A stretch of DNA of 64,000 bases, taken from contig NZ_JAAAMT010000002.1 of NCBI RefSeq assembly GCF_009905435.1, forward strand, positions 124,001 to 188,000, given 5' to 3'. This DNA comes from Pseudomonas sp. R5(2019). GTDB lineage: Bacteria; Pseudomonadota; Gammaproteobacteria; Pseudomonadales; Pseudomonadaceae. Numbering within the stretch: the first letter of the stretch is position 1; each line of letters begins with the position of its first letter. The notes below the pieces were generated by a model, which worked only from the letters and a program-made list of their open reading frames with translations, did not search any database and was not told the origin of the DNA. The position numbers were made by a program, and so were the translations under genes. Shown one piece after another: positions 9,338 through 20,939 of the stretch.

Positions 9338-10348
9338 TCAATCAATCAACTGAGCCTCTCGCAAGGCTCCCAACGCCGTCAGCCAGCGAGGATCCTGACG
9401 ATAATCAGTACGGGCAAAGCCCTGCCCACGCATGCGTGCGATGCGCGGTGAGGGCAAGACCTGCAAGCGCTGGGCCGCGGTCAGTGCAAGCTCGGCAGCG
9501 GCGCGGTCATTGCAGACCAGGCCCATGTCACAACCGGCGGTCAGCGCCGCCTCGATGCGGCTGGCGGCATCGCCCACTACATGGGCGCCGGCCATCGACA
9601 GGTCATCACTGAAGATCACACCGTCAAATTGCAGTTCACCGCGCAGGATGTCCTGCAACCAGCGGCGGGAGAAACCGGCGGGCCGAGTATCGACCTGCGG
9701 ATAGATGACGTGGGCGGGCATGACCGCCGCCAGCTGCCGGCTCAGGCGGGCAAAGGGCACCAGGTCGGCGGCGCGGATGTGCTCAAGGCTGCGCTCGTCG
9801 GTCGGAATCGCCACGTGCGAGTCCGCCTCCGCCCAGCCATGCCCCGGAAAGTGCTTGCCGCAGGCGGCCATGCCGGCAGCGTTCATGCCACGAATAAAGG
9901 CCCCGGCCAAGGCGGTGGCGCGTTCGGGGTTACCTTCAAATGCGCGGCTGCCGACCACGGCGCTGCGTTGATGGTCCAGGTCCAGCACCGGCGCGAAACT
10001 CAGGTCCAGGCCCACCGCCAGCACCTCGGTCGCCATCAGCCAACCGCACCGCTCTGCCAGATACTCGGCGTTGTCGTTATCAGCAATGGCGCGCATGGCA
10101 GGCAGGCGCACAAAGCCCTGACGCAGGCGCTGAACCCGACCGCCTTCCTGGTCAACGGCCAGGATCAGATCGGGGCGGATGGCGCGGATGGCGGCGGTCA
10201 GCTCTCGCACCTGGCGCGGGCTTTCGATATTGCGGGCGAAGATGATCAGGCCAGCCACTTCGGGTTGACGCAACAGTTGACGATCCTCGGCGGTCAGCCA
10301 AGTACCGGCGATGTCCACCATCAAAGAGCCTTGCAGGCGATTACTCAT
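9338..10348 (-). CDS. nagZ: Beta-N-acetylhexosaminidase NagZ
   Basis: Cytoplasmic GH3 enzyme that removes GlcNAc from GlcNAc-1,6-anhydroMurNAc-peptides during peptidoglycan recycling. Its products feed the AmpR/ampC beta-lactamase signal in Pseudomonas. The 336 residues show DQEGGRVQRL, the substrate loop KHFPGHG (165-171, with His170 on the mobile catalytic loop) and the nucleophile in FSDDLSM (D248). The length is normal. It lies ten bases downstream of the YkuD-family gene and nine upstream of the phosphorylase gene, in an apparent four-gene unit behind psrA. Confidence 0.96.
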   Translation of the reverse strand: MSNRLQGSLMVDIAGTWLTAEDRQLLRQPEVAGLIIFARNIESPRQVRELTAAIRAIRPDLILAVDQEGGRVQRLRQGFVRLPAMRAIADNDNAEYLAERCGWLMATEVLAVGLDLSFAPVLDLDHQRSAVVGSRAFEGNPERATALAGAFIRGMNAAGMAACGKHFPGHGWAEADSHVAIPTDERSLEHIRAADLVPFARLSRQLAAVMPAHVIYPQVDTRPAGFSRRWLQDILRGELQFDGVIFSDDLSMAGAHVVGDAASRIEAALTAGCDMGLVCNDRAAAELALTAAQRLQVLPSPRIARMRGQGFARTDYRQDPRWLTALGALREAQLID

Positions 10349-10358
10349 GGATGATCCT

Positions 10359-10883
10359 TTAATTCAGGGATGCGCTGGCCCACTCGGGGCAAGCGGCTTC
10401 TTCGATCTGCACGCAACAATGCAAGGGCACCTGCTCGAACAGACTGACCAGATCGGCGTTGCGCAGTCTTACGCAACCATGGGAAAGCGGCACACCCAGC
10501 GGTTCGCAATCGGGTGTGCCGTGCAAATAGATGTAGCGACGAAAGGTATCGACGGTGCCGAGGCGATTACGGCCCGGCTCGCAACCGCTGAGCCAGAGGA
10601 TACGCGAGAGAATCCAGTCCCGGCCGGGAAACTGCTGGTGCAGGGCAGGCGTCCAGATTTCGCCGGTCCAGCGCCGGCTGTTGAGCACTGCGCCCATCGG
10701 CAGGCCTTCGCCAATGCGGGCACGCACCTGATGCCGGCCACGCGGCGTGCAGCCCGAGCCGTTGAACTCCCCCGCGCCATTCAGGGCGGTGGACACCGGC
10801 ACGCGTACGCAAAGCTTGCCATGGGCAAAGCCATACAAGCATTGGTCGGCAAGGGAAATATGAAGCAGATCGAGGGTTGGCAT
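10359..10883 (-). CDS. YkuD-family L,D-transpeptidase-like protein without signal peptide
   Basis: A 174-residue protein with a complete YkuD catalytic motif: HGTPD (His121) and SHGCVRL (His135, Cys137). Most YkuD proteins are exported and cross-link murein or attach Braun lipoprotein. This one starts MPTLDLLHISLADQCL, with no signal peptide and no membrane segment, so it should stay in the cytoplasm. Its place beside nagZ suggests it acts on recycled muropeptides, for example as an L,D-carboxypeptidase or exchange enzyme (inference). The ATG at 10883 has no strong ribosome site, but no upstream extension with a signal peptide is available within the 32-base gap to psrA. Confidence 0.85.
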   Translation of the reverse strand: MPTLDLLHISLADQCLYGFAHGKLCVRVPVSTALNGAGEFNGSGCTPRGRHQVRARIGEGLPMGAVLNSRRWTGEIWTPALHQQFPGRDWILSRILWLSGCEPGRNRLGTVDTFRRYIYLHGTPDCEPLGVPLSHGCVRLRNADLVSLFEQVPLHCCVQIEEAACPEWASASLN

Positions 10884-10915
10884 GGGCGCCTAGCTTAGCC
10901 GAAGGCGCCCGTCGT

Positions 10916-11626
10916 TTAAACCTTGGCAGCCGCCGAGTTGCCGGACTTGCTGCGAGGCCGCAACTGGGCCGCCGCCATGACGTCATCAGTGACGCCGCTG
11001 TCAGCGCGCATGCCGGCCGCGAGGAACGGCACCATCAAGCGCATGACCTGCTCAATCGAGGTATTGACGCCGAAATCGGTCTCGGCAATAGCCCGCAGCG
11101 CCTTGATACCCGACATGCTGAACGCTGCCGCGCCGAGCATGAAGTGCACGCGCCAGAACAGTTCGATAGGGGGAATACGCGGTGCGGCTTCGTTGACCAG
11201 CAACATATAGCGGCGGAACACCTTGCCGTACATGTCTTCCAGGTATCGCCGCAAGTGCCCCTGGCTCTGACTGAACGCCAAGCCCAGCAAGCGCATGAAG
11301 ATAGACAGATCGTTACCGCTGCGTGGCTGCACCACCAGCGCTTGCTCCACGAGGATTTCCAGCAGCTCCTCAAGACTGGCCCGCTGCTCGGGCTTGGCCT
11401 GGCGACGCTCGAGCTCGCGGTCAAGACTGATGCAGAACGGCCCCAGAAAGCGCGAGAATACTGCCTGTATCAGGGCCTTTTTCGAGCCGAAATGGTAGTT
11501 GACCGCCGCCAGGTTAACGCCGGCCTTGCTGGTGATCAGCCGCAACGAGGTTTCGGCAAAACCTTTTTCCGCGAACAACTGCTCGGCAGCGTCGAGTATG
11601 CGTTCAACGGTTTCCGACTGGGCCAT
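10916..11626 (-). CDS. psrA: TetR-family regulator PsrA
   Basis: PsrA is the long-chain fatty-acid-responsive regulator of pseudomonads. It activates rpoS and represses itself and fadBA-type beta-oxidation genes. The 236-residue protein starts MAQSETVERILDAAEQLFAEKG, a TetR helix-turn-helix with RLITSKAGVNLAAVNYHFGSKKALIQAV (to about residue 55), followed by the ligand domain. ATG 11626 has GGAGAAATC just upstream. An in-frame start at 11731 would read through the promoter and operators and is rejected. Two PsrA boxes cover its own promoter, so autoregulation is expected. The likely regulon member fadBA lies about 7 kb away. Confidence 0.95.
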   Translation of the reverse strand: MAQSETVERILDAAEQLFAEKGFAETSLRLITSKAGVNLAAVNYHFGSKKALIQAVFSRFLGPFCISLDRELERRQAKPEQRASLEELLEILVEQALVVQPRSGNDLSIFMRLLGLAFSQSQGHLRRYLEDMYGKVFRRYMLLVNEAAPRIPPIELFWRVHFMLGAAAFSMSGIKALRAIAETDFGVNTSIEQVMRLMVPFLAAGMRADSGVTDDVMAAAQLRPRSKSGNSAAAKV

Positions 11627-11641
11627 GATTTCTCCATATGG

Positions 11642-11686
11642 CAAACACTTGTTTGAAACATACGTTTCAGACAGCGCTGCTGTCAA
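11642..11686 (-). promoter_or_regulatory. psrA promoter with two overlapping PsrA operators
   Basis: On the minus strand there is a perfect -35 TTGACA (11686-11681), an 18-base spacer and -10 TATGTT (11662-11657). Two matches to the known PsrA box (C/G)AAAC-N(2-4)-GTTT(G/C) lie over the -10 and start region: CAAACACTTGTTTG at 11642-11655 and GAAACATACGTTTC at 11655-11668, sharing one base. Confidence 0.85.
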
Positions 11687-11795
11687 GCCTGGGTAGCCGC
11701 TTTGTGCCTTGCCGGTCACGTATTTAATCACAGCCTCGGGCCAAGCGCCGCAAGCGCCACGCCCAACCCGGCGCTTACCGCTCGAACCGTGTCGC

Positions 11796-11847
11796 TTGCC
11801 TTCACCTCAGTACTGTATATAATCCCAGTCACTGTATAAAAAGACAG
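11796..11847 (+). promoter_or_regulatory. lexA promoter with two SOS (LexA) boxes
   Basis: A sigma-70 promoter TTGCCT-N16-TATAAT (11796-11801, 11818-11823) drives lexA-sulA. Two LexA boxes fit CTG-N10-CAG exactly. One lies at 11813-11828 over the -10 element and the other at 11832-11847 just downstream, three bases apart. This arrangement predicts tight LexA autorepression. Confidence 0.93.
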
Positions 11848-11857
11848 AGCGATCGAC

Positions 11858-12466
11858 ATGCTGAAACTGACGCCACGCCAAGCCGAGATTCTCGCCTTCA
11901 TCAAGCGCTGCCTGGAAGACAACGGCTTCCCGCCTACCCGCGCCGAAATCGCCCAGGAGCTGGGCTTCAAGTCGCCCAACGCGGCGGAAGAACACCTCAA
12001 GGCCCTCGCCCGCAAGGGCGCGATCGAGATGACCCCGGGCGCCTCTCGCGGCATCCGCATTCCGGGCTTCGAGGCCAAGCAGGAAGATTCCAGCCTGCCG
12101 ATCATCGGCCGGGTTGCCGCTGGCGCCCCGATCCTCGCCCAGCAGCACATCGAGGAATCCTGCAACATCAACCCCGCCTTCTTCCATCCTCGAGCCGACT
12201 ATCTGCTGCGCGTGCACGGCATGAGCATGAAGGATGTCGGAATCTTCGACGGTGACCTGCTGGCTGTACACACCTGCCGCGAAGCCCGCAACGGCCAGAT
12301 CGTGGTGGCCCGAATCGGCGATGAAGTCACGGTCAAGCGCTTCAAGCGTGACGGCAACAAAGTCTGGCTGATAGCCGAAAACCCTGAATTCGCCCCCATC
12401 GAAGTCAACCTGAAAGACCAGGACCTGGTGATCGAGGGCTTGAGCGTTGGCGTGATTCGCCGCTGA
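11858..12466 (+). CDS. lexA: SOS repressor LexA
   Basis: LexA represses DNA-damage genes and cleaves itself when RecA filaments form. The 202 residues contain an N-terminal winged helix ([16 protein letters not shown]; recognition region [22 protein letters not shown]), the scissile bond Ala88-Gly89 in VAAGAP, and the S24 dyad Ser123 (GMSMKD) and Lys160 (VTVKRF). Length and motifs are those of a fully functional repressor. sulA follows ten bases after the stop, forming the classic SOS operon. Confidence 0.98.
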   Translation: MLKLTPRQAEILAFIKRCLEDNGFPPTRAEIAQELGFKSPNAAEEHLKALARKGAIEMTPGASRGIRIPGFEAKQEDSSLPIIGRVAAGAPILAQQHIEESCNINPAFFHPRADYLLRVHGMSMKDVGIFDGDLLAVHTCREARNGQIVVARIGDEVTVKRFKRDGNKVWLIAENPEFAPIEVNLKDQDLVIEGLSVGVIRR

Positions 12467-12476
12467 AGGAGGCTTC

Positions 12477-12962
12477 ATGCAGTTCCCACATACCCCCCAG
12501 CAAGCACAATTGCCTTTGTTCGAGGCATTCATGGTTCAGCCGATCGCCCCACTGCTTGCAACCCCTCTGCTTGAAAAAGGGTCACGCTGGCAGAACAACG
12601 AGCCGGATGTATTCAGCGAGTTGTCCTTCCGTGGCGCCGTCGGGAACTGCCAGAACCTGCTCGCGCCGATCCTGCGCGAACTCAGTCAGGATCAGGACGC
12701 ACGCTGGCTCACACTGATCGCGCCGCCGTCAAGCCTGACCCAGGCCTGGTTGCGCGACGCCGGCCTGAACCGTGAACGCATCCTGCTGTTGCAACCACGG
12801 GGCAGTCAGAGCGCCCTGCAGCTGACCTGCGAAGCCTTGCGCCTGGGCCGTAGCCACACCATTGTCAGCTGGCTTACGCCATTGAACAGCAACGCCCGCC
12901 AGCAGCTCATCGCTGCAGCGCGGATTGGCAAAGCACAAAGTCTGAATATTCGACTGGGCTAA
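12477..12962 (+). CDS. sulA: SOS cell-division inhibitor SulA
   Basis: SulA binds FtsZ and delays septation during SOS. The 161-residue protein has the conserved core FSELSFRGAVGNCQNLLAPILRELS, RWLTLIAPPSSLTQAWLRDAGLN, and a C-terminal ARIGKAQSLNIRLG. SulA is a RecA-fold relative without the ATP site. It follows lexA closely (GGAGG before ATG 12477), so LexA controls it through the shared promoter. This is the usual Pseudomonas lexA-sulA arrangement. Confidence 0.93.
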   Translation: MQFPHTPQQAQLPLFEAFMVQPIAPLLATPLLEKGSRWQNNEPDVFSELSFRGAVGNCQNLLAPILRELSQDQDARWLTLIAPPSSLTQAWLRDAGLNRERILLLQPRGSQSALQLTCEALRLGRSHTIVSWLTPLNSNARQQLIAAARIGKAQSLNIRLG

Positions 12963-12988
12963 GGCCCAAGGGATATACGAGCCCGCAA

Positions 12989-13011
12989 GGCTTCTCCAGG
13001 ACAGAGAAGCC
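12989..13011 (+). terminator. Hairpin downstream of sulA, possible terminator
   Basis: A perfect 8-bp stem GGCTTCTC/GAGAAGCC encloses a 7-base loop 27 bases after the sulA stop codon. No T-run follows, so intrinsic termination is uncertain. Confidence 0.4.
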
Positions 13012-13052
13012 GATCAGCGGTCACTCAGAAAAACACAAGCAGACGAACGGTG

Positions 13053-13286
13053 TCAGTGCAGAACGCGCGGCCCGTCATCTTTCTCGATCTCGCCTTCTAC
13101 CAAACGCCCAGCCATCTGCACGCCGACGCTCAACATCGCCTTGGCGACTTCCACGTGCTGGCCCTGCAGGAATGCCTTGGCGTCTTCCGAGAAATCCAGC
13201 GTAACCAGGGAGCCCTCGTCTTCGGCACGGCGCAGCTCAATCCGACCGTCAGGTAACTCGACAATTTCCAGAAAAGACGTTGGCAT
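13053..13286 (-). CDS. Small conserved protein of unknown function
   Basis: A 77-residue soluble protein, MPTSFLEIVELPDGRIELRRAEDEGSL..., acidic and with no membrane segment. I chose ATG 13286 because the residues upstream (to 13343) overlap the preceding gene and carry no ribosome site, whereas GGAG precedes this start. Pseudomonads keep a similar small gene between sulA and topA, so it is probably real. It follows the 173-aa gene at 13337-13858 on the same strand. The function is unknown to me. Confidence 0.75.
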   Translation of the reverse strand: MPTSFLEIVELPDGRIELRRAEDEGSLVTLDFSEDAKAFLQGQHVEVAKAMLSVGVQMAGRLVEGEIEKDDGPRVLH

Positions 13287-13336
13287 AAAAATCTGTTCTC
13301 CACGAAAGGCCGACATTGTACCAGTGACTGGCCCTG

Positions 13337-13858
13337 TCAGCACTCACTCAGGCCTTCGCGGAAACGAACGGTCAGGCTTTTAAGCTGTTGACGCCAGCTT
13401 TCCAGCTCTTCACGCGTCAGCTCCTCGACCTCAGGTTCATCCAGGCTCACCGCTTGAATCAAGGGCACCGTCACGTCTGCCTTGGGCTTTTTAGCCTCGC
13501 GCGGTGGCTGAAACATGGCCGCGTAGGCTGCCAGCAACCGTCCCAGCCAAGTCTGCGGCGCCTGGGCCAACTCAACCAACTCTGCCAGTTCAGGAATCGC
13601 GATTGATTCCAGCACCTGAGGCGTGAGCAACAGCTCGGCGCGCGGCGCACCCGCCTGCGGCAGTCGGTAGAAGCCGGCAATCTCGTGACACAGCCCCAGC
13701 AATGCACCGTAAAGATGAAACAGCGCCGCTTCACGCTCAGCCAGCACCAGCGCCTGGGCATTGATGTTTCGGCTCTCCTGCGCTTTTGCCAGCGCTTCCA
13801 GTGATAGACCGGCGAAATACAGTTTCTGGTTGGTACGGGTATAGAGTTCGTGGGCCAT
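13337..13858 (-). CDS. Conserved protein, DUF6586-like
   Basis: A 173-residue, mostly helical cytoplasmic protein beginning MAHELYTRTNQKLYFAGLSLEAL, with a middle helix rich in Ala and Glu and a C-terminal acidic stretch EPEVEELTREELESWRQQLKSL. It matches my memory of the DUF6586 proteins found next to topA in Pseudomonas. No catalytic motif is visible. GGAG lies just upstream of ATG 13858. The next gene downstream (13053-13286) probably shares its transcript. The function is unknown. Confidence 0.8.
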   Translation of the reverse strand: MAHELYTRTNQKLYFAGLSLEALAKAQESRNINAQALVLAEREAALFHLYGALLGLCHEIAGFYRLPQAGAPRAELLLTPQVLESIAIPELAELVELAQAPQTWLGRLLAAYAAMFQPPREAKKPKADVTVPLIQAVSLDEPEVEELTREELESWRQQLKSLTVRFREGLSEC

Positions 13859-13938
13859 GAAGGCTCCCTCCGAAGAGATGCAGGGCGCGAGTCAGACAGT
13901 GTCAGGGATGTGGCCATGCGGCGGCAAGCCAAAATGAC

Positions 13939-13976
13939 AAAGGCCGCGCCAAACCCGAAGGTTCAGCGCGGCCTTT
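13939..13976 (-). terminator. Rho-independent terminator after topA
   Basis: An 11-bp stem AAAGGCCGCGC/GCGCGGCCTTT lies 28 bases beyond the topA stop codon. Its loop region holds a second small hairpin with a TTCG turn, and a T-rich tail follows on the minus strand. Confidence 0.88.
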
Positions 13977-14003
13977 ACCGATGAGCGTATTCGAGAAAGC
14001 GTC

Positions 14004-16616
14004 TCAGCGCTTGTCTTCGACCTTCCATGCCTTGCCGTCATAGAACGCACGCCAGCCTGTCGGCTTGCCTTCCACTTCAGTCTGAACGTACTGCTCCTTG
14101 GTCTTGCGGCTGTAGCGAATGACCGTTGGGCGGCCATCCGGGTCTTTCTTCGGCGCTTCGCACAGGAAGTGGTACTTGGGATCAATCTCATCCTTGTGCG
14201 GTACGATTTCCATGACCAGCGGCGCGCGCGTCTCACGGTTTTTCGGGAACTGGCTGGCCGCCAGGAACAACCCCGAAGCGCCATCACGCAGCACATAGGT
14301 GTCGTCAACCTTTTCGCACTTGAGTTCCGGCATCTTCACCGCATCCATCTTCGGCGGTGCCGCCTCCCCACTCTTGAGCAGTTTGCGGGTGTTTTTGCAG
14401 TCCGCATTGGTACAGCCGAAGAACTTGCCGAAACGGCCAGTCTTGAGCTGCATCTCGCTGCCACACTTGTCGCACTCCAGGCTCGGACCCTCATAGCCCT
14501 TGATCCGGTAGTTGCCTTCTTCGATCTCATAGCCGGTGCAATCAGGGTTGTTACCGCAGATGTGCAGCTTGCGCTTCTCGTCGAGCAGGTAAGCATCCAT
14601 CGCCGTGGCGCAGATCGGACAACGGTGCTTGCCGCGCAATACCAGCGACTCGGACTCACCTTCGTCGTCCGCCGCGATCTCATCGCCAGGGACCAGGTTG
14701 ATGGTGGCCTTGCAGCGCTCTTTCGGTGGCAGGCTGTAGCCCGAGCAGCCGAGGAAAACGCCAGTGGAAGCGGTACGAATCATCATCGGCCGGCCGCAAT
14801 CACGGCAAGCGATGTTGGTCATGGTCGGCTGGTTGGCGCGCATGCCACTGTCCGGCGATTCGGCCAACTGCAGCTTGGTCTTGAAGTCGCCGTAAAACTC
14901 GTCCAGCACGTTTTTCCAGTCGCGCTCGCCCTGAGCGACGTCGTCGAGGTTCTCTTCCATGCCGGCGGTGAAGCCGTAGTCCATCAGGTTGGAGAAACTT
15001 TCAGTCAAACGCTCGGTGACGATATCGCCCATCTTTTCCGAGTAGAAACGACGGTTGTGCAGTGCGACGTAGCCACGGTCCTGAATGGTCGAGATGATGG
15101 CCGCGTAGGTCGACGGACGACCAATACCACGCTTCTCCATCTCCTTGACCAGGCTGGCTTCGGAGTAACGCGCCGGCGGCTTGGTGAAATGCTGGCTCGG
15201 GTCGAGCTCAATCAACTTGAGCACTTCGCCCTGGGTCATTTCCGGCAGCACGTCATCGTCGCCCGGCTTGGCAACTTGCGGCATGACTCGGGTGTAACCG
15301 TCGAACTTGAGGATGCGACCCTTGGCACGCAGCTCAAACTCACCGGCCGCCACGCTGACGGTGGTGGACAGGTACTGGGCAGGCAGCATCTGGCAGGCCA
15401 CGAACTGGCGCCAGATCAGCTCGTACAGGCGCTCGGCGTCGCGCTCCATGCCAGTGAGCTTGCTTGGGTGAGTATTGACGTCGGAAGGACGGATCGCTTC
15501 GTGCGCTTCCTGGGCGCCTTCCTTGCTGCCGTAGACGTTGGGCGACTCAGGCAGGTACTTGTTGCCGAACTCGGTCTCGATGTAGGTGCGAGCCATTGCC
15601 ACGGCGTCGGCCGAGAGGTTGGTCGAGTCGGTACGCATATAAGTGATGTAGCCCGCTTCGTACAGACGCTGGGCCATCATCATGGTTTTCTTCACGCCGA
15701 AGCCCAGGCGATTGCTGCCCGCCTGCTGCAAGGTCGAGGTGATGAAAGGCGCCGAAGGCTTGCTGCTGGTCGGTTTGTCTTCGCGCTTGGCGACGCTGTA
15801 GCTGGACGCCTTGAGCTTCTCAAGGGCAGCCATGGCCTGGGCTTCGTTGAGCGGCTTGAAGGCCTCGCCGTTCTGACGGGCGACATCAAAACGAACCTTG
15901 GCGCTCTTGGCGGTACCCAGGTCCGCGTGTATTTCCCAATATTCTTCAGGGATAAATGCACGAATCTCGCGCTCACGCTCCACCACCAGCTTCACGGCAA
16001 CCGATTGCACGCGACCGGCGGACAGGCCACGGGCGATTTTCGACCACAGCAGTGGCGAGACCATGTAACCCACGACCCGATCGAGAAAGCGCCGCGCCTG
16101 TTGAGCATTGACCCGGTCGATATCCAGCTCGCCCGGTTGCGAGAAGGCTTCCTGGATCGCTTTCTTGGTGATTTCGTTGAACACCACACGCTTGTAGCGG
16201 GTGTCGTCTCCACCGATGGCTTCGCGCAGGTGCCAGGCAATGGCTTCCCCTTCGCGATCCAAGTCGGTTGCGAGATAGATGGTGTCGGCATCCTTGGCCA
16301 GACGACGCAATTCGTCGATGACCTTTTCCTTGCCAGGCAGGATCTCGTACTTGGCTTTCCAGCCATGCTCGGGATCGACACCCATGCGCGATACCAGCTG
16401 CTTGCGCGCCTTTTCCTTGGGCGACAGGGCTGGCGCTTCGCCTGCAGCGGCCTTGCCGCGCTTGGCGGCCGGCTCCTTGCTGGCGCTCGCCGAACCGCTG
16501 GTGGGCAGGTCTCGGATATGGCCGATACTCGACTTCACCACGTACTGGTTGCCCAAATACTTGTTGATGGTCTTGGCCTTAGCCGGGGATTCCACAATGA
16601 CCAGCGATTTGCCCAT
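14004..16616 (-). CDS. topA: DNA topoisomerase I (type IA)
   Basis: TopA relaxes negative supercoils. The 870-residue protein has a TOPRIM domain (Glu9 in [12 protein letters not shown]; acidic triad ATDLDREGE with D118, D120, E122), the DNA-transesterifying Tyr326 in [11 protein letters not shown], and [20 protein letters not shown]. The C-terminal half has three four-Cys zinc ribbons (CRDCGRP...C, CPICA...C, CDKCGSEM...CTNADC) followed by a ribbon-like repeat domain. The length is normal for Pseudomonas. It is transcribed alone, with its own terminator downstream. Confidence 0.98.
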   Translation of the reverse strand: MGKSLVIVESPAKAKTINKYLGNQYVVKSSIGHIRDLPTSGSASASKEPAAKRGKAAAGEAPALSPKEKARKQLVSRMGVDPEHGWKAKYEILPGKEKVIDELRRLAKDADTIYLATDLDREGEAIAWHLREAIGGDDTRYKRVVFNEITKKAIQEAFSQPGELDIDRVNAQQARRFLDRVVGYMVSPLLWSKIARGLSAGRVQSVAVKLVVEREREIRAFIPEEYWEIHADLGTAKSAKVRFDVARQNGEAFKPLNEAQAMAALEKLKASSYSVAKREDKPTSSKPSAPFITSTLQQAGSNRLGFGVKKTMMMAQRLYEAGYITYMRTDSTNLSADAVAMARTYIETEFGNKYLPESPNVYGSKEGAQEAHEAIRPSDVNTHPSKLTGMERDAERLYELIWRQFVACQMLPAQYLSTTVSVAAGEFELRAKGRILKFDGYTRVMPQVAKPGDDDVLPEMTQGEVLKLIELDPSQHFTKPPARYSEASLVKEMEKRGIGRPSTYAAIISTIQDRGYVALHNRRFYSEKMGDIVTERLTESFSNLMDYGFTAGMEENLDDVAQGERDWKNVLDEFYGDFKTKLQLAESPDSGMRANQPTMTNIACRDCGRPMMIRTASTGVFLGCSGYSLPPKERCKATINLVPGDEIAADDEGESESLVLRGKHRCPICATAMDAYLLDEKRKLHICGNNPDCTGYEIEEGNYRIKGYEGPSLECDKCGSEMQLKTGRFGKFFGCTNADCKNTRKLLKSGEAAPPKMDAVKMPELKCEKVDDTYVLRDGASGLFLAASQFPKNRETRAPLVMEIVPHKDEIDPKYHFLCEAPKKDPDGRPTVIRYSRKTKEQYVQTEVEGKPTGWRAFYDGKAWKVEDKR

Positions 16617-16714
16617 GGATCGGAAAATTCCTGAATACTAGAGATAAAAGGCGTCGATACCTGACGCGGCACCGCTATATATAGTGGCTACAGAGTGAGG
16701 TCAAGCGCGGGACG

Positions 16715-16966
16715 CTACAGGCTCGTGCCGTCGGGACGCGAAAACAGGCTTGCCTCGGTCCTGACCAAAGCAAAGCGTGGCACCTGCTCGCCGTCAACCT
16801 CGACCGACTCAATAAACATGCTCAGAGGCCGCACCCACAGCCCGTATTCGCCATACAGGGCTTGGTAAAACACCACTTCCTCTTCGGTTTCGGAATGGCG
16901 CGCGACGCTGAAAACGCGATACTCGGGCCCTTTGTAATGGCGGTAGACCCCTGGTTGTATCTGCAT
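16715..16966 (-). CDS. DUF1653 family protein
   Basis: An 83-residue protein with the DUF1653 signature: QPGVYRHYKGPEYRVFSVARHSETEEEVVFYQALYGEYGLWVRPLSMFIESVEV. The small beta-rich domain is widespread in proteobacteria and has no assigned reaction. ATG 16966 (MQIQPGVYRHYKG) starts exactly at the domain. The longer frame to 17170 runs through the fadA terminator and is rejected. In pseudomonads this gene lies between topA and fadA, as here. Confidence 0.85.
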   Translation of the reverse strand: MQIQPGVYRHYKGPEYRVFSVARHSETEEEVVFYQALYGEYGLWVRPLSMFIESVEVDGEQVPRFALVRTEASLFSRPDGTSL

Positions 16967-17001
16967 GCTGCACACCCTCTTGAAAAAAAATCCACAAAAA
17001 C

Positions 17002-17025
17002 AAAAACCGGGGCACTGGGCCCCGG
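17002..17025 (-). terminator. Rho-independent terminator after fadBA
   Basis: A 7-bp GC stem CCGGGGC/GCCCCGG with a 5-base loop is followed on the minus strand by a T-run, 19 bases after the fadA stop. Confidence 0.88.
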
Positions 17026-17043
17026 CTTCCGTCGAACAAAAGC

Positions 17044-20393
<3,350 letters not shown>

Positions 20394-20939
20394 CAACTGA
20401 TCTCCACGATATGGAAGCTGAACAGTACACGCTGAACGCTGGGCAAGAGTTCGTCATGCGCATTGGCGCCCTGATCAAACCCTATCTGCCAGGCACACCC
20501 GCCAGCGCGATAGTCGGGATTCTGTAAGAGCTTTCTGACAATACAAACGCTCAATTCATACGCCCGTTTGATTTGGGTATGCGAAGAGTCACGGAAAAAC
20601 CGGCAATTGTCAAATACGCAAAATGGCCACAAAAACGCGACTTTCCGGTCATTTTTTGTCTAAGCCAGGTCAGCTACAGCGCGCATGATCGCTCATCATT
20701 CATGGCATTTATTAAAGACCCTGGATGGCGAATAAAGACGATGAACGTCATGAAGGATTGATAAAACAGGTGAGATTTTTTAAAGGGGCACGCGTATGAT
20801 CCGGCTACACTCAGCGCAGCCGCTCATCTAAAACCTTTTGCGTTGCAACCCTATTACCGGCCTGCCTGGCCACCCCCGCCCGATGCTGATGATCGGGCTT
20901 TTTATTGCCTGGCGAACCCATTGCAGGTTCGCCACCGGA
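20394..20939. other. 546-base intergenic region upstream of fadB: inverted half-sites, hairpins, possible small RNA
   Basis: No convincing protein gene is present. The fadB promoter should lie at the left end. CAAAC (20544-20548) and GTTTG (20566-20570) form inverted half-sites like those of PsrA boxes but 17 bases apart. To the right are a strong plus-strand terminator (20877-20907) with no gene in front of it, and a perfect 9-bp hairpin TGGCGAACC/GGTTCGCCA (20910-20934) next to the stop of the 145-aa minus-strand gene. A 62-codon plus-strand frame at 20573-20761 uses a TTG start and is not supported. Confidence 0.6.
20801..20907 (+). ncRNA. Candidate small RNA ending in a strong terminator
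   Basis: A plus-strand intrinsic terminator (stem GCCCGAT/ATCGGGC, then TTTTTATT, near 20877-20907) has no protein gene upstream on that strand. Upstream at 20795-20800 is a TATGAT -10-like hexamer, although no good -35 is seen. A transcript of roughly 100 nt starting near 20807 would fit. The 5' end is a guess, and I do not recognise the RNA. Confidence 0.35.

Noticed and set aside
14169..16634. 821-codon frame antisense to topA, and similar long frames antisense to gap, fadB, ligA and mqo
   Set aside because: GC-rich third-codon shadows of well-supported genes; no ribosome sites and low-complexity composition.
20573..20761. 62-codon plus-strand frame upstream of the possible small RNA
   Set aside because: TTG start, no ribosome site, no recognisable motif, and it overlaps the fadB promoter region.
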